DNA from: Sipunculus nudus
Lineage: Eukaryota; Annelida; Sipuncula; Golfingiida; Sipunculidae
Assembly (NCBI GenBank): GCA_026874595.1
Contig: CM049317.1
Location: 29,694,901 to 29,758,900 of the forward strand
Length of the DNA stretch: 64,000 nucleotides
Reading direction: 5' to 3'
The notes under the pieces are model-generated. The model did no database searches and was not told the DNA's origin. It saw nothing but the letters and a program-made list of their open reading frames with translations. This document shows, piece after piece, positions 1-11,428 of this stretch; the stretch's first letter is position 1, and each line of letters starts with the position of its first letter. Made by a program: the position numbers and the translations under genes.

Positions 1-757
1 TAAACTGAAATAATCAATAGTTAGACAAAGATAAAGCGTACGTATTCCGAAATAACGCCAGATCGGCCCTCTGACATAACGGCCAGATCACTGGGGCCCT
101 AACTGAGTCGTGTTTGTCACGGCTAATTGCGAAACAGATCGAGTGTGTGCACCTTGTGTAAATATAACCACCTTCGCTTGCTTCGCCAATGTCCGTAAAT
201 TTAGCCGGCACTAAATTTTTATGGGTATAACCTGTGTAAATGGCCAATTCTCATTAAACGTCGACAAGTCGAGTTTCCGGATGTAAAAATATTTTCTTCT
301 CAGACTCTTTTGGTTGTCATATAATTAGAGAGAGTACATTTCAAGGATTCATTTGATAGTACTGGTCACTGCTAACTCATTATATTTTTCTTTTGGTCAT
401 CCGTGATAATTTGGGTTTATATTATTTTCTAATCAGAATATACAGTTGTGGAGCGTGACTTTAGTACCTATATAACCACTTCTGCTTGCTTCGCCATTGT
501 TAGTTAATTTAGCCGGGAAAAAATAGCTATAATCCTGAATGTATGTATGTATGTATATAAATATACGTATATATTATTTTCTAATCAGAATTTGCAGTTG
601 TGGAGCGTGATTTGTGTACATGTATAACAAACTGTATTCACTATACCTTGGTCATGTACACAAACATGATGTATAAGTAGGGCTAAACTAGAAATTCTAT
701 CAGTTAAGTTGAGGCAGGTTTGATTTTTAACACGTGTGCTTTTGTGTTTGTCGATGG

Positions 758-797
<40 letters not shown>

Positions 798-1636
798 GAG
801 AGAGAGCAAATTCACTCAGGTATTTAGTCGAGAATTTGTTCCATTTTGTCCGGTACCATTATCTTTTAATTACGCATAGTTGTTTCAGTTACGCCTAAAA
901 AACCAGTTACGATAAAGGCATTAATTCTTGTCATTAGATACACAATAATATATAACAACTTATTACTATATATGATGACTTTATTATACGATTTATACCT
1001 ACATATATATTAACTAAGCAATATAATTTTTTTTTACACCTGTGATTTCTGTGACCAAATTTACTACACTACAATTAGTTTATCATGCCGACTGTCAAAT
1101 TAACGTTAACGTAACTGAATTGATGAGTAAATATGGGATAAAGTCATCTTCCATATAAAAAGTTGCCCCCTTACTTTACTTTACAGTGTTCCTATATGGG
1201 ATCACAACCAGCTCATTCGGGCCATGAATACTGAAAAAAAAATCTGCATTCTAAGGGATGCAAGCATTCGCCATGTGGGATGCTCCAAGCATGCTGTATA
1301 AGCGACTGTTTATTTGTGAAAATTCGTTTTGACGTTCTTGTATCCGGATTAAGTGCCGGGTCAACACCTAAATCTAATCAATTCCTCATTGACCCATTCC
1401 CGAAATGCCCAGAAGATTTCATGAGATTTGGATCAGGTTGCGAGAGTGACTTTGTAAAAAAAAAAACACACATCAATACATACACATGCAATAATGAACG
1501 CGTACTCTCCTGGCAGAAGCAATTAATAAGGTAGATTTTCCTTTGAGTAGAATTCTAGTTTTAGTAATGTGGCGCTAAAACTGCAAACAACTGCTTTGAA
1601 GGAACATTTCGACGCACTGACTATCTGCTTTATTGT
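1..1636. other. AT-rich non-coding DNA with small dispersed duplications
   Basis: No convincing coding region is seen. Two motifs occur twice. A block around 163-210 containing gcttgcttcgccaatgt recurs near 470-518. A block around 421-463 containing cagttgtggagcgtga recurs near 572-613. This suggests fragments of one local repeat. A short TATG tract lies near 541-556. The short open frames read through these repeats and through the GA microsatellite, so they are not taken as genes. Confidence 0.5.
759..806. repeat. (GA)n microsatellite
   Basis: This is a nearly uninterrupted AG dinucleotide tract with one T interruption. It has no inferred function. It creates an artificial poly-Ser/Leu frame on the minus strand. 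Confidence 0.95.
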
Positions 1637-2050
1637 CAGGGGCGTCAATATAGGGGTGGGGTGGGGGGGGGGTTATAACATACAATGTTATCATCCCCCC
1701 CATTTCAGAGAATAATATTATAAAATTGTAAATGAAATATATTTATAAATAGAATTAAAGACTTTTCATCCATTTACTAAAAAATGTTATATCTAAACCT
1801 TGTTTTGAGATACAAAATAACTTATTTTCTATTACAATATTATAATTATTTGAAATATGATTAAATATATATATAAATACATATAATCATATATAATATA
1901 TATAAATAGATATATATATATCATATATATATATATATATATGTATTTGAATATGTCACTCAGAGACGCTGAAAAAGTTATATGTGTGTGTGCATTAAAA
2001 TATACAAAGTCATCCCCCCCCCCACCCTTGAAGAAAAATTGACGCCACTG
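1637..2050. mobile_element. hAT-type MITE with 8-bp target-site duplication
   Basis: The left end begins CAGGGGCGTCAAT followed by a G-rich run. The right end, read on the opposite strand, begins CAGTGGCGTCAAT and is also followed by a G-rich run, giving terminal inverted repeats. Both ends are flanked by the same 8 bp, TTTATTGT, at 1629-1636 and 2051-2058. An 8-bp duplication and CAG-type ends are characteristic of the hAT superfamily. At about 414 bp with no open frame, this is a non-autonomous copy. The interior is TA-rich. Confidence 0.85.
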
Positions 2051-2058
2051 TTTATTGT

Positions 2059-2600
2059 CCTGGCGACCTGACTACAATTGTCGGAACCAAAAGCAATGCA
2101 CGGTTCCCACACGACAATCGTCCTTAAACAAATGTGGTGCTTAGCAACCGTCGTTAAGGAGGCAGGGCTTAAGGCCGTGAATTCGGAACTATCAATTGTT
2201 GCTGTATACTGTTTTTTGTATAACCATTGCATCAACAACAACAAGTTTATTCGGGTAATGATCCGGAAGTATACAAGTATTCTTACATTTAAACAGCTGA
2301 AACAAACTAATTATTTATGTTATTTAATTAAAATATATGTATGTGTACTGGCGGCTTTTATCACATAATTATAGCTACATTATTTTACATAATATATTTT
2401 TTTTCTTTTAACAACTCAAAACTGTAACAGAAATTAATTTAAGTGTATCACACAAAAGAAAAATAAACTAAATGAAAATCTCAAACAGTTTTGTTACACA
2501 TTTCCCTTCTACATACATCATCTGGTGGATTCTAAAGGTATTTTCAGTGAATATCCTTTAATCAGATATTCTCATAATGTATTAGTATTGTCCATTAATT
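2059..2600. other. Non-coding spacer
   Basis: AT-rich sequence lies between the MITE and the LINE remnant. No exon, RNA gene or repeat with recognisable ends is visible. Confidence 0.4.
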
Positions 2601-2604
2601 AACA

Positions 2605-3935
2605 CATCTTAATTATTGTCCGACATACATCGGATGCCTTCTAAACTCTCCCAATAATTCTGCGTTTGGAGGTGTAGAGCTGATTTTTAGAATGTACATA
2701 TAAATTTTATATTGCACCTTTTCAATTATTTCACACCTTTCATAGCCCCCAGTTCTGAACCGTATAATAATACCGGTGTGACCATACAATCCAAACGATA
2801 AGAAGTCTGGCTCACTGAGAAACAAATATATTTTTTTATGAGAGTCACTGCTCTTTCAGCCTGCATAGCCTGCGCTTTCTTTGTTTTATACCGTGACAAT
2901 GTAATTGTTAATATTACCCCTAAGCATCTATAGTTATTTACATTTTCAATTTGAGTATTTTTATTGTGCCATTTCTCTATTTATTTTATAAACCTCCATT
3001 TCTAAAAACATATATATATTTTTTTTTCTTAATCAATTTTTAAGCCATAATTGGCAGAAAAAAATGCAACTGGTTGATTTTTTCTCGGAGACGTCCTATT
3101 GTATCGCTAAAGCATACTAAATCATCAGCGTACATTAATGTCATTAAGTTTTTAAAATATTCATCAATGTATATACCATGAAAATTTGTTTCATGCACCC
3201 TTGTCCAGTTCCATGAGTACATTCAGAATAATCCGTTTATCCTTCCGCTGTGAGCAAACATGATATCGTTTGACTATACATTGACTGAAGTGTCTGTAGC
3301 AGTTTACATTTGATTCCATATTTAACTTGTACATACCACAATAAATCATGTTGTGCACTATCAAAAGCAGTTAAGAAACAATAAAAGTGCAAAAGAACCT
3401 TCTTTTCTTTTTATATTTTTAAATATTCTTAAATATTTCTGCACACAACCCATTAAAGAAAATGTAAGGTCTACTGTTGGATAATCTATCCTATAGGCAG
3501 CTTGTGCTTCACATAATAATCCAGCTTTATCAACATAAATCTGAAGTCTAATTGCCAATATTTTTGTAAATAGTTTTTCCAACGTATTAAGTAATGAAAG
3601 TACTCTATATATTTTTCCTAACATGCTATTAAATAATTGTAATATATGAGCCGACATGTAACTTAATGTATCTTTAAATATATCTTCTGGTAAACCGTCA
3701 GGCCCTGTGGCCTTTCATCTTTTCAATTCATATATGCCTTCTGTACTTCATATGGTGTTATGAGTCCATCAAGCTCTATATCATTTTCAATTTCAACTAC
3801 AGTTTTAAAATATTCCAAAGTATAAATCTTTAGCTCTTGATTAATTTTATGTTTTGATGTATTCAAAAGTTCTTTAAAATGTATAACTTGCCGGTTATAC
3901 TGTTGCATCAATTTTCCTTTTACTTAAAAATATAA
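2605..3935 (-). pseudogene. Broken non-LTR (LINE) reverse transcriptase
   Basis: On the minus strand, going down in coordinate, three pieces of a LINE ORF2 appear in the correct order. First is a pre-RT segment near 3723-3911 leading to a GPDGLPEDIF motif near 3680-3715. Next is an RT core piece (3361-3657) with the sequence VDKAGLLCEAQAAYR. Then comes the catalytic box LMYADDLVCFSD (about 3120-3155). A C-terminal segment at 2613-2825 resembles the post-RT region of LINEs (PPNAELLGEFRRHP). Stops and frameshifts separate the parts, so it is inactive. The endonuclease domain was not found further upstream. The clade (CR1, RTE or Jockey-like) cannot be assigned by eye. Confidence 0.8.
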
Positions 3936-5408
3936 TTTTTCCACTTGGAATTGGTGTCTTTTGCAACTATCACCTGTTGCACCTCTAAGGATTGCTTGAT
4001 TGCCTTTTTTACACATAATTATTTTAAGCTTTGTTTGGTTTGTTGGTAATTAAGTCACCATCTAATATAGTACATCTATACATATTCAGAGTTATATATT
4101 TTTCATTTTTCCAAAATTCACATAAAAAATCTCACCATTTTGGTTGCTCTAGTTTCATGTTATCTCGGAAGTTTGTACCTTATTTCAGGATGGGCTCACC
4201 TTACGTCTTGGTTTTACCGGCAGCCGAAGTGAGAAGCGTGTAGCCAGTCCTGCCGCTAGATGTCTCCAAATCATAACATCTTCACACTAATATAAATCCA
4301 TAGACTACATAACCGGTTCCTCATTTACTAGACTGACGTAGATTACACATCGAAAACAAAGACATGCTTTCTTAATTTGTACACTCGTTGATTACAAGGA
4401 TGGCATTGTGAAAACTTACCAAATTCAATAAAAACTTAAAACCCAAGACACAGGAGTGTAAAAATATGTTTTCAATTTGTTGAACATCATAACTAAGACA
4501 CATTATCAAATACATAAACCAGAATAGTTCCTAAGGCTCTGACTATATTTAAGCAAATCAGTGGAAATGAAAATATGAGAAAAGTAGCTTTCCTCCTATT
4601 TTAAATAATCTAACAAGATTGTCAGGCCATGTAAACGTTAATTATATGTTATCTATGGACGAAAAAATAGAAAGTGTAATTTCAGTGACGCTTATCAGAC
4701 CACGTTGGATGCAGGCAGAGAGATTTTATCGACTCGGACCCTTGGGAATTTGATGGTTTTATGTATGTTTTTTTATATTACATGATGAACCTATTACAAC
4801 CGATGTATCTGTCCTACCTTGGAACAACAGTCTAATTATATCATTAAAACCGATCGTGTATACAACAATAGTATTATGTAACATGTACTATGGTTATATA
4901 GATACAATAAATTAAACAATAAGATAATTAAATATAACAATTACAAATGAAGGGGTGTGCAGGTAGGTTTCGTGCAGATATTACATACAAAATCGAAATA
5001 ACGTTGAAATTAAAATATATGAATAATTGAACTTTACATATATAACAGCTCCTGCCAGTTGAGCACTTTATCGTTGTGTAGTTTAACACACACTTGACTA
5101 TGAATAATTATTATAATCCCTTACTAAATGTGGGCTCGACCGCAAGTGCTGACTGATAGTTTATATCCTTGTTTTATATTTTCAACGCCTGATCTGTTCG
5201 TAACACTAAGTATAACTGATATATTATGATATCCGGGTATCTGATAAAACGGAGTGAACGCCCATATCGCTAGTTACGTCAAATGTCATATGGATTGGTA
5301 ATTTTATCACTTTTTTGCAGATATACTTTAAAACAACGTTTACATAACGATATATTGCACAGTTTTCACCACGAGGTGTCACAACAAGGAGACAGGGATT
5401 GAAGTACA
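3936..5408. other. Intergenic region upstream of the IgGFc/TSP1 gene
   Basis: No supported coding region. The last few hundred bases before 5409 must contain the promoter and 5' UTR of the downstream gene if exon 1 is right. No TATA box or other element could be assigned with confidence in this AT-rich background. Confidence 0.4.
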
Positions 5409-5469
5409 ATGGCGGTGAAGGGTTATCTCCTCCTGGTGTTCTTGTTATACTTGTACATTAACACTGCAG
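5409..5469 (+). CDS. Exon 1: signal peptide
   Basis: ATG at 5409 opens MAVKGYLLLVFLLYLYINTA, a short basic n-region followed by a strong hydrophobic core, as in a cleaved signal peptide. The exon ends in phase 1 at a GTCAGT donor. No upstream in-frame methionine competes. The following large exon begins with a tract that fits a mature ectodomain. Confidence 0.7.
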
Positions 5470-8329
5470 GTCAGTGGTTTTAGTGTATATTGTGTATTAA
5501 TATTACATCAGAGTATTGAAACACTAGAAACTGATCAGCTCATGGGAAAAATCAAGAATATGAAAATATATATGGAATACAAATTATGGTTGAACACCCA
5601 TAAACACAAGTTGATATAATAAACGAATAAATAAATTTGAAAAAAAAAATGTAAAACCAGCTTTGATGTATTAAGAAAAAAGCACATTTTTTTCAGTTCA
5701 GCTGATTGAAAAATCATCTGATCAATAGCAATTGGTTTTTGTTTGTCGTGTTTATCTCCGGCGGTCCATCCGTTAAAAATTGCACAAATCGTAATCGTTA
5801 AATTAAACCCAAAAAAAATCAGGTTGGTCGTGGTGAAATCTGCCTTGGAAGCCTAACATCGTGTCACAGTTACCCACATTCTGCGAGTTACGGGATGGAA
5901 ACATGTTTTTACGCACTTAAAAAGTCAGTTTTAAGGCTGCTGATCAAATATTTGTGCTGTTTTATGATATTTAAATAATGTCTCATTTATAATACTTATT
6001 AAGTATCAGCAAGCAAAGCATGAACAAAATCGGCCGAATAATCTTAGAGTTCTAGGGCTAATGATTGCAATAGTTGACGATATTATGTATGTTACCCAAT
6101 ACCGCGGGACCGTTGTTAACATAAAGCTGTAGATTTTACAGAATTATTAATCTTGGCATGAAATATGCACGTAAGCTGCGGTTGGCTTCATCTGTATTTT
6201 CCCCGTTTTCCATAAACCAAAATGTTATATAGCAAATGAAAATGAATTATTTTCATATTGGCAGTTTAAAGCTGCTTTATTTTGCCCTTGGAATGTAGCT
6301 AGAAGGGTGAGATTTACTGTTACATCCACGGTCATGCACATGTATGAACAAAGTGAATGTAAGATCCTAAGGTCATCTGTTGAGAATGGCAAACTACCCA
6401 GTAATGAGATGCCCAGCAGCGCAAAAACCATTAGATATTCTACATTCAAACTTAATATACAGACAGGTAAAATTAGGTCACTGTGATCTAGATCTATGTA
6501 GTTGAGCCTTATGTAGTGTGCCAGATTTAGCTATGCGTCACGGCCAATGGATAATTTTTTTAATTTTTACATGTTATGCACATATTTAGGAATATATTCA
6601 GTCATATATTTTTCTTTATGACATCTTGGTGAACAACTATTTTCGAGTTCTTTCAGATATAATTTAGGGTGGAACGTTCTGCTCATTATACAAAGAAAAT
6701 TCGTTTCCCTTTCTTTTCAAATTGGACGCACTTACTAAAGCCACTACTAAAATAAATCATTGACACTGTCTATAAAATTGTATGAGATTTTCATATGATA
6801 TAGTGTCATGAAAGGTGTGACCAATACCATTCATTTGAATGTATTTTCCAGATGGCAAACAGTATTTGATCGTGTTTCCGCCTTCCTATTATTACTGTGA
6901 CAGGGCACGGTTTGAAATTCTCCTGTCAACAACTAAAAACACATTCAGTCAGTGTAAAGAAATGAAAATATTCTGATAAAAACGTGGAAACACCTAGTTG
7001 TTGCTCTCCATAACGTGAATTTATTTCAAAATGTGTTTTGCAGGTGAAAACCAGATATGGCACATCTTCTTTTTTGGTAAGAAAAGGCCGAGGCTACCGG
7101 TACGATCTAAATACCAAATATTGCATTTCTGAATACAAACGTGAGGAGTGGAAAGCTGTTTTGGTGCAGTCTGAGGAACCTATCGTGGTACACGGGCATG
7201 TTACTGATTATAATGGAGAAATGCCTGGTGCATTTCTGGCTGTAAGCGTCGAAGAGAACTCCCTCGAGTTTATCGTCTCGTCTTATAGTTCGTATTTAGG
7301 GAAGAACGGCTTTCGTCCTGCGGACATTTTTGTTGCGGCCCTCCGGGAGGACACCCATGTATTTTTCAAGTTCAGGAATGGCACCATTGAGTCGGTCGTA
7401 CTGACGGCGTTGGGGACTTATGGCTTGAATTCTTCCCAGGACCTTACCGGCACACGAGTTACAGCTGACGCTCCTATTTCTGTTTACTCTGGGGTTGTGT
7501 ATGCTTATGTGCCATCCAGCGTCCGCGGGGGAGACCGTCTGATTGAAAATATTCCACCACTCTCCTATTCCGGTCGGCACTACATTCTACCCCTCAATGT
7601 GGGACGGACGTCAGGGTACATCATTCGGATACTGTTTTCCCAAGGCAGCGGTACCCTCACGCTGGGAGGCAGGCGTTATCACAATCACCATGGCCGAGAC
7701 ATTGAGCTTGAGAACAAGGTTTACTCACTAACGTGCAGTGCAGATTGCTTTGTTTACCAGTACAACAAAGGTTACAACGCAGACCATTCTCAGTCAGACC
7801 CGTTCATGATGCGCTTATTGCCAGTTTCCCAGTACGCTAACCGTCCCCTCTGGATGACTCCCAAGCTTCCCCAAGGACGTGGCAGGTACATTAATTACTT
7901 CGCCATTATTGTCCCAACGAAAGACAAGGGAGGGGTCCGTCTGAATGGCCAGACATTTAGAGCCCGGTGGTCAGCTGCTGATTCCGATTTCAGCGTCCTC
8001 AGCGAACGTGTCAGTGACGGGGCACATGTTGTTGACCATCCTGACATCAATGTTAAACTTGCTGCATACGCCGTTGGATCAAGAAGTCAAGAAGCAGCCT
8101 CTTACGCGTTTTCTGCTGGTAGCACAGGTGAGTAACTATTTCATAGCTTGACATATTATATTTATGGGATAAGATTTTATCTATGCAGTACTAACTTGAT
8201 GATTTTCTTATCTACATGAACTTACCAAATTCAGTTAAAAATAACCCACGAAATATGGTACAATCGAAACAATTAATAGAAATATTTTGCTTGAACAGAA
8301 TTAGTAACTGAACTTGATCGCCTTATCTG

Positions 8330-8396
<67 letters not shown>

Positions 8397-9028
8397 TGTT
8401 ACAGAACTAAACCCTTTTGTGTATATTAATTCATTAACTTATTCGCTTGTTCTTTGATATGTATAAAATTCTTTTATGTGCTACAAAAATCATACTAGGT
8501 CTAGGTAATTAATATGAATGTATAGTAGTGACCAGTGTAACATGAGCATTCCGGCCAATGTTGATGACGTTCGTTTACCCTTATACAGGCCACTTACTTA
8601 TCCTTTAAAAATACAATATCCGTCGTGTGAGCGATGTCGCTCTTTAAATGTTCTCTTAAAAGACCCTCCTAGATGGGAACAGTGGGCGTCTTGGGGAAGC
8701 TGTAGTGTATCGTGTGGAGAAGGGATACGGACGCGAAGTCGTGAATGCAACTTTGGTTCATACGCACCTTCAGATTGTGTTGGAAACAATCAGGAAAATG
8801 AAACCTACAATGATGCCTCTTGCCTGCCAGGTATTTCTGCTATATACGCCTCCGTTTAGAAAAATCTCTCTCGAGCAATTACTGAAACTTTGTTTAATCT
8901 TACGAACTGTCCAGTTTCATAAACATAGAAAAGATGTCCATACAAAATGCTGGCATGTTGGCATTAGTTGTCATGCTCGGAATCTTCTTTAAGCCAAGTG
9001 GATATCTTGATGATGATGATGATGATGA

Positions 9029-9094
<66 letters not shown>

Positions 9095-10462
9095 GCTGAT
9101 ACAGATAAAAAGTCCCGAACTTTTGGGGCTTATCATTTTATAAACACTTTTTGTAAGTTGCTGGTAGTAGGTGTGTAGAAAAATATATTCTATAAATTTT
9201 CATTGGTCCAGAAGTTCAATTTCTTGATTGATGACAAGAATTAATTGCACAGTGAAATTTGCTATGTCCAGTACTGGGTACTGGATAGCTAGATAAGGCA
9301 TGTTGCATGTGGCTGTCGGTGTCAAGTGTCATTTGTGTAAAGTGACAGGATATTGGGTACATTTATAATGATATTTTGCTCCAAGGTGACTAGGTATATC
9401 CTTTTCATGCAAAAAACCCCAGAATAATATTATGCTCAATTAAGTTCAATACCTTGCAGTGAACAGAATTCTTTTAGCCCCGTCAGTAAGGAATTGATAA
9501 AGTGCTACCATGTGGAAAAGGGATGGAAGTGACAGGCGTCGCAAAAGAATTTTCAGGGTAAGGGTGGAATCTACATTCTGTGAATAGTGTAATCAAACTT
9601 TTGAAAGAAATTTTCTGTTGATCGAGACCAAGGACTACGAGAACTGAGACGAACTGAAGCGAACATTCTTTGCAAGAGAACAATCCGTGTACACAAATCC
9701 AATTGCACAATAACTTTGGGATAAGTAAAAAATCAGTGGACTGATTGACAAATGACTCAAATCTATTAATGACAAACTGTAAATGACAAATTTGATCACA
9801 AACCGTTACCGATAAGTCCATCACACCGACACACAATGACAGTACTGGTTGACCCTTGACACCGACAGCCAGGTGCAACATGCAGTAATCAGGACTGGAT
9901 ATAACAAATTTCAGTATGCAAATTTATTCTTGTCATTAAGGGACGTTTAATTGCACGACAAATGAAATATATACATCTTTCTGTACGGCCACTAGCAAAT
10001 AACGTACATGTAGTATTATAAAATAATTAATCCCTTAAGTTTGGGACTTTTTTTCCTGAATCACCATATATATAAATATATGTCGTTCTTCTTATGTTTT
10101 CTCAAAAGACCCTCCAGGATGGGAGCAATGGGCGTACTGGGGAAACTGTAGTGTACCGTGTGGAGAAGGGATACGGACGCGAAGTCGTGTATGTAACGTT
10201 GGTTCATACGCACCTGCTGTGTTGGAAACATTCAGGAAAATGAAACCTGTAATGCTGCCTCTTGTCCAACAGGTATATCTGCTATATAAGTTTTCGTTTA
10301 GAATAACCAGTCACAGATCATTTTATGAAAAATAAATCGAGTTATCATTATTTATAAACAAAAACAAAAATGCTTCGAAATGTCCTTCATATAAAATCCT
10401 GCAATAATTGCAATAATTGTCAGGTTCGGAATCATCTTTCGGCCAAGCTTACATCATGATGG

Positions 10463-10524
<62 letters not shown>

Positions 10525-11288
10525 TATTCATGTATGTGTTAAATTCATGCTTGGAACCATGCATGGTGTTGTACTCCGTTTGTATAGCCGTATCGGGCTG
10601 ATACATCTGGAGACATGTAATTATATCCCTATAGATACGTTCGCTCTTGACCCCTATTGGAAAAGCTTATTAACGTAGAGATGTAACTAAGTTCGCCGTA
10701 ACAGTGGATATACTTCTTTACCATTTGCCAGACACGTGTTATGCACATGTTTTTTTGGTCGACAAATCATTTGACAAGGGTATAAGTAATATTATAGGGA
10801 TATTTATCTGGCCTTGGAGGGCTCTCTCACAATAAAATATCTAATGTCTAGTTGTGTGTGTACATAATATTATGACCAGTTAATGACGAACCGGAAGGAA
10901 CAATAATGATCGTCCTGTCCACTTGTTGCGGTGCTCTACTGGTTGTGCTCATGATCACGTGGGTGTGTTGTGTTTGTCTGATCAGGTATGATTATGCAAA
11001 TAAAATTTATCGTAATTTTCCTGTAATTTCTTAAGTCATAAATTCAATAAGCAATGAAACCACGCAGTAATACACATTAAGAGTGATATTTTACATTACT
11101 GTTAATCGTTACTGTTAACTTCATTTTTCTGTTTATGAATGTATTTTTTGATTGATTACAGACGTCAACTGACAAAGCCAACAACCTCTGAATCAATGGC
11201 AGTGACTCAGGAACGGGACAATGTCATTGCAAATGAAGAATACGAAAAATTTTACGTAATCAAAAATCCGCATTTGACATTAATATAA
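5409..11288 (+). CDS. IgGFc-binding domain / TSP1 single-pass membrane protein (multi-exon)
   Basis: This gene model is assembled from splice sites and frame. Its exons are 5409-5469 (signal peptide), about 7087-8127 (IgGFc-binding-like domain), 8663-8830 (TSP1), 10880-10985 (transmembrane) and 11162-11288 (tail and stop). A second TSP1 exon at 10109-10272 is frameshifted. Known relatives in molluscs join IgGFc-binding and TSP1 modules in secreted or surface proteins that are usually linked to mucus or defence. Here the order implies a type I membrane protein with an adhesive ectodomain and a roughly 40-residue tail. The downstream TSP1 and TM exons follow phase 1, and the exon 1 to exon 2 junction is the least certain. 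A further intervening exon could exist in 5470-7040. No ligand or function is asserted. Confidence 0.75.
7087..8127 (+). CDS. Exon 2: IgGFc-binding N-terminal-like domain
   Basis: About 345 residues in one open frame. The hallmark of the IgGFc_binding family is visible near the middle: TGTRVTADAPISVYSG, followed by a stretch with RLIENIPPLSYSGRHYILPL. The exon closes at an ACAG/GTGAGT donor in phase 1. The frame is open from 7038, and the acceptor is ambiguous. The strong-looking AG at 7042-7043 gives the wrong phase from exon 1 and runs into a stop. The AG at 7085-7086 keeps the phase (Gly-Arg-Gly). Either 7087 is the true start or a small exon is missing upstream. The domain is somewhat short at its N-terminus relative to the family. 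Confidence 0.75.
8331..8400. repeat. (TA)n then (TATG)n microsatellite
   Basis: A TA dinucleotide run passes into a TATG tetranucleotide run inside the intron between the IgGFc exon and the TSP1 exon. Confidence 0.95.
8663..8830 (+). CDS. Exon 3: thrombospondin type 1 repeat
   Basis: This 168-bp, phase 1-1 symmetric exon encodes one TSP1 module of 56 residues. It has the motif WEQWASWGSCSVSCGEGIRT (the WxxW tryptophans and CSVSCG), a following TRSREC cysteine, and further cysteines in SDCVG and ASCLP, so all six expected cysteines are present. TSP1 modules are extracellular adhesion domains, and the first Trp cluster is the usual C-mannosylation site. Flanks are AAAG acceptor and GTATTT donor. 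A near copy lies 1.45 kb downstream. Confidence 0.88.
9009..9092. repeat. (GAT)n-(TA)n microsatellite
   Basis: A GAT trinucleotide run passes into a long AT run. The matching downstream duplicate has a similar ...CATGATGG-(TA)n tract at about 10450-10525, so the microsatellite was carried along in the exon duplication. Confidence 0.9.
9094..10065. mobile_element. Foldback/MITE with ~240-bp inverted ends, inserted in a TA tract
   Basis: The left end reads GGCTGATACAGATAAAAAG and the right end on the opposite strand reads GGTGATTCAGGAAAAAAAG. Both continue into GTCCC and remain alignable inward for roughly 240 bp. Internal landmarks include GGCTGTCGGTGTCAAG near 9311 and its complement near 9855. 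The element sits directly in TA repeats on both sides, consistent with a TA-targeting Tc1/mariner-type element. No transposase is visible. The 132-codon minus-strand frame inside (9483-9881) has no recognisable domain. Confidence 0.7.
10109..10272 (+). pseudogene. Duplicated TSP1 exon with a 4-bp deletion
   Basis: This is a near copy of the TSP1 exon at 8663-8830, with the same AAAG acceptor and GTATAT donor. It is 164 bp instead of 168. Four bases are lost where the first copy encodes APSDC, so the frame shifts and the last cysteines are lost. One Ser in the CSVSCG motif is also Pro. Because the ancestral exon is phase 1-1, skipping it restores the frame into the transmembrane exon. It is therefore probably a decayed or skipped exon. 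Confidence 0.75.
10461..10525. repeat. (TA)n microsatellite
   Basis: TA dinucleotide tract downstream of the duplicated TSP1 exon. It is the counterpart of the tract at 9009-9092. Confidence 0.9.
10880..10985 (+). CDS. Exon: transmembrane helix
   Basis: Read in phase 1, the exon gives NDEPEG followed by a hydrophobic stretch of about 25 residues (IMIVLSTCCGALLVVLMI and on), then several cysteines and a basic end. This is one membrane-spanning helix with juxtamembrane cysteines that could be palmitoylated. The acceptor is ATGACCAG and the donor GTATGA, leaving phase 2. It joins the TSP1 exon upstream in phase and the tail exon downstream. Confidence 0.75.
11162..11288 (+). CDS. Last exon: cytoplasmic tail
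   Basis: Joined in phase 2 after the transmembrane exon, it encodes RQLTKPTTSESMAVTQERDN and then a tyrosine-containing segment (NEEYEKFYVIKN), ending at TAA (11286-11288). The acidic NEEYEKFY stretch could be a phosphotyrosine motif (inference). An alternative is splicing at a GTAATC after EKFY to a small exon starting at 11387, which ends at a TGA (11426-11428) in phase 0. In another frame that exon would give a tail ending ESAYDV. Confidence 0.55.
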
Positions 11289-11428
11289 TTAATTATTAAG
11301 TGTGGAAATCATGTTAGATATAAGTAAGGGCAGCTCATATCTCGCTTATTTTTTTATTGTTCACTTGATATATGTATATATTGCAGACAGCTGAATCAAC
11401 TGAATCATTCAGAGGAAAGTGCATATGA

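Noticed and set aside
9483-9881. 132-codon minus-strand open frame
   Set aside because: It lies wholly inside the foldback element, has no recognisable domain and reads partly through the inverted arm.
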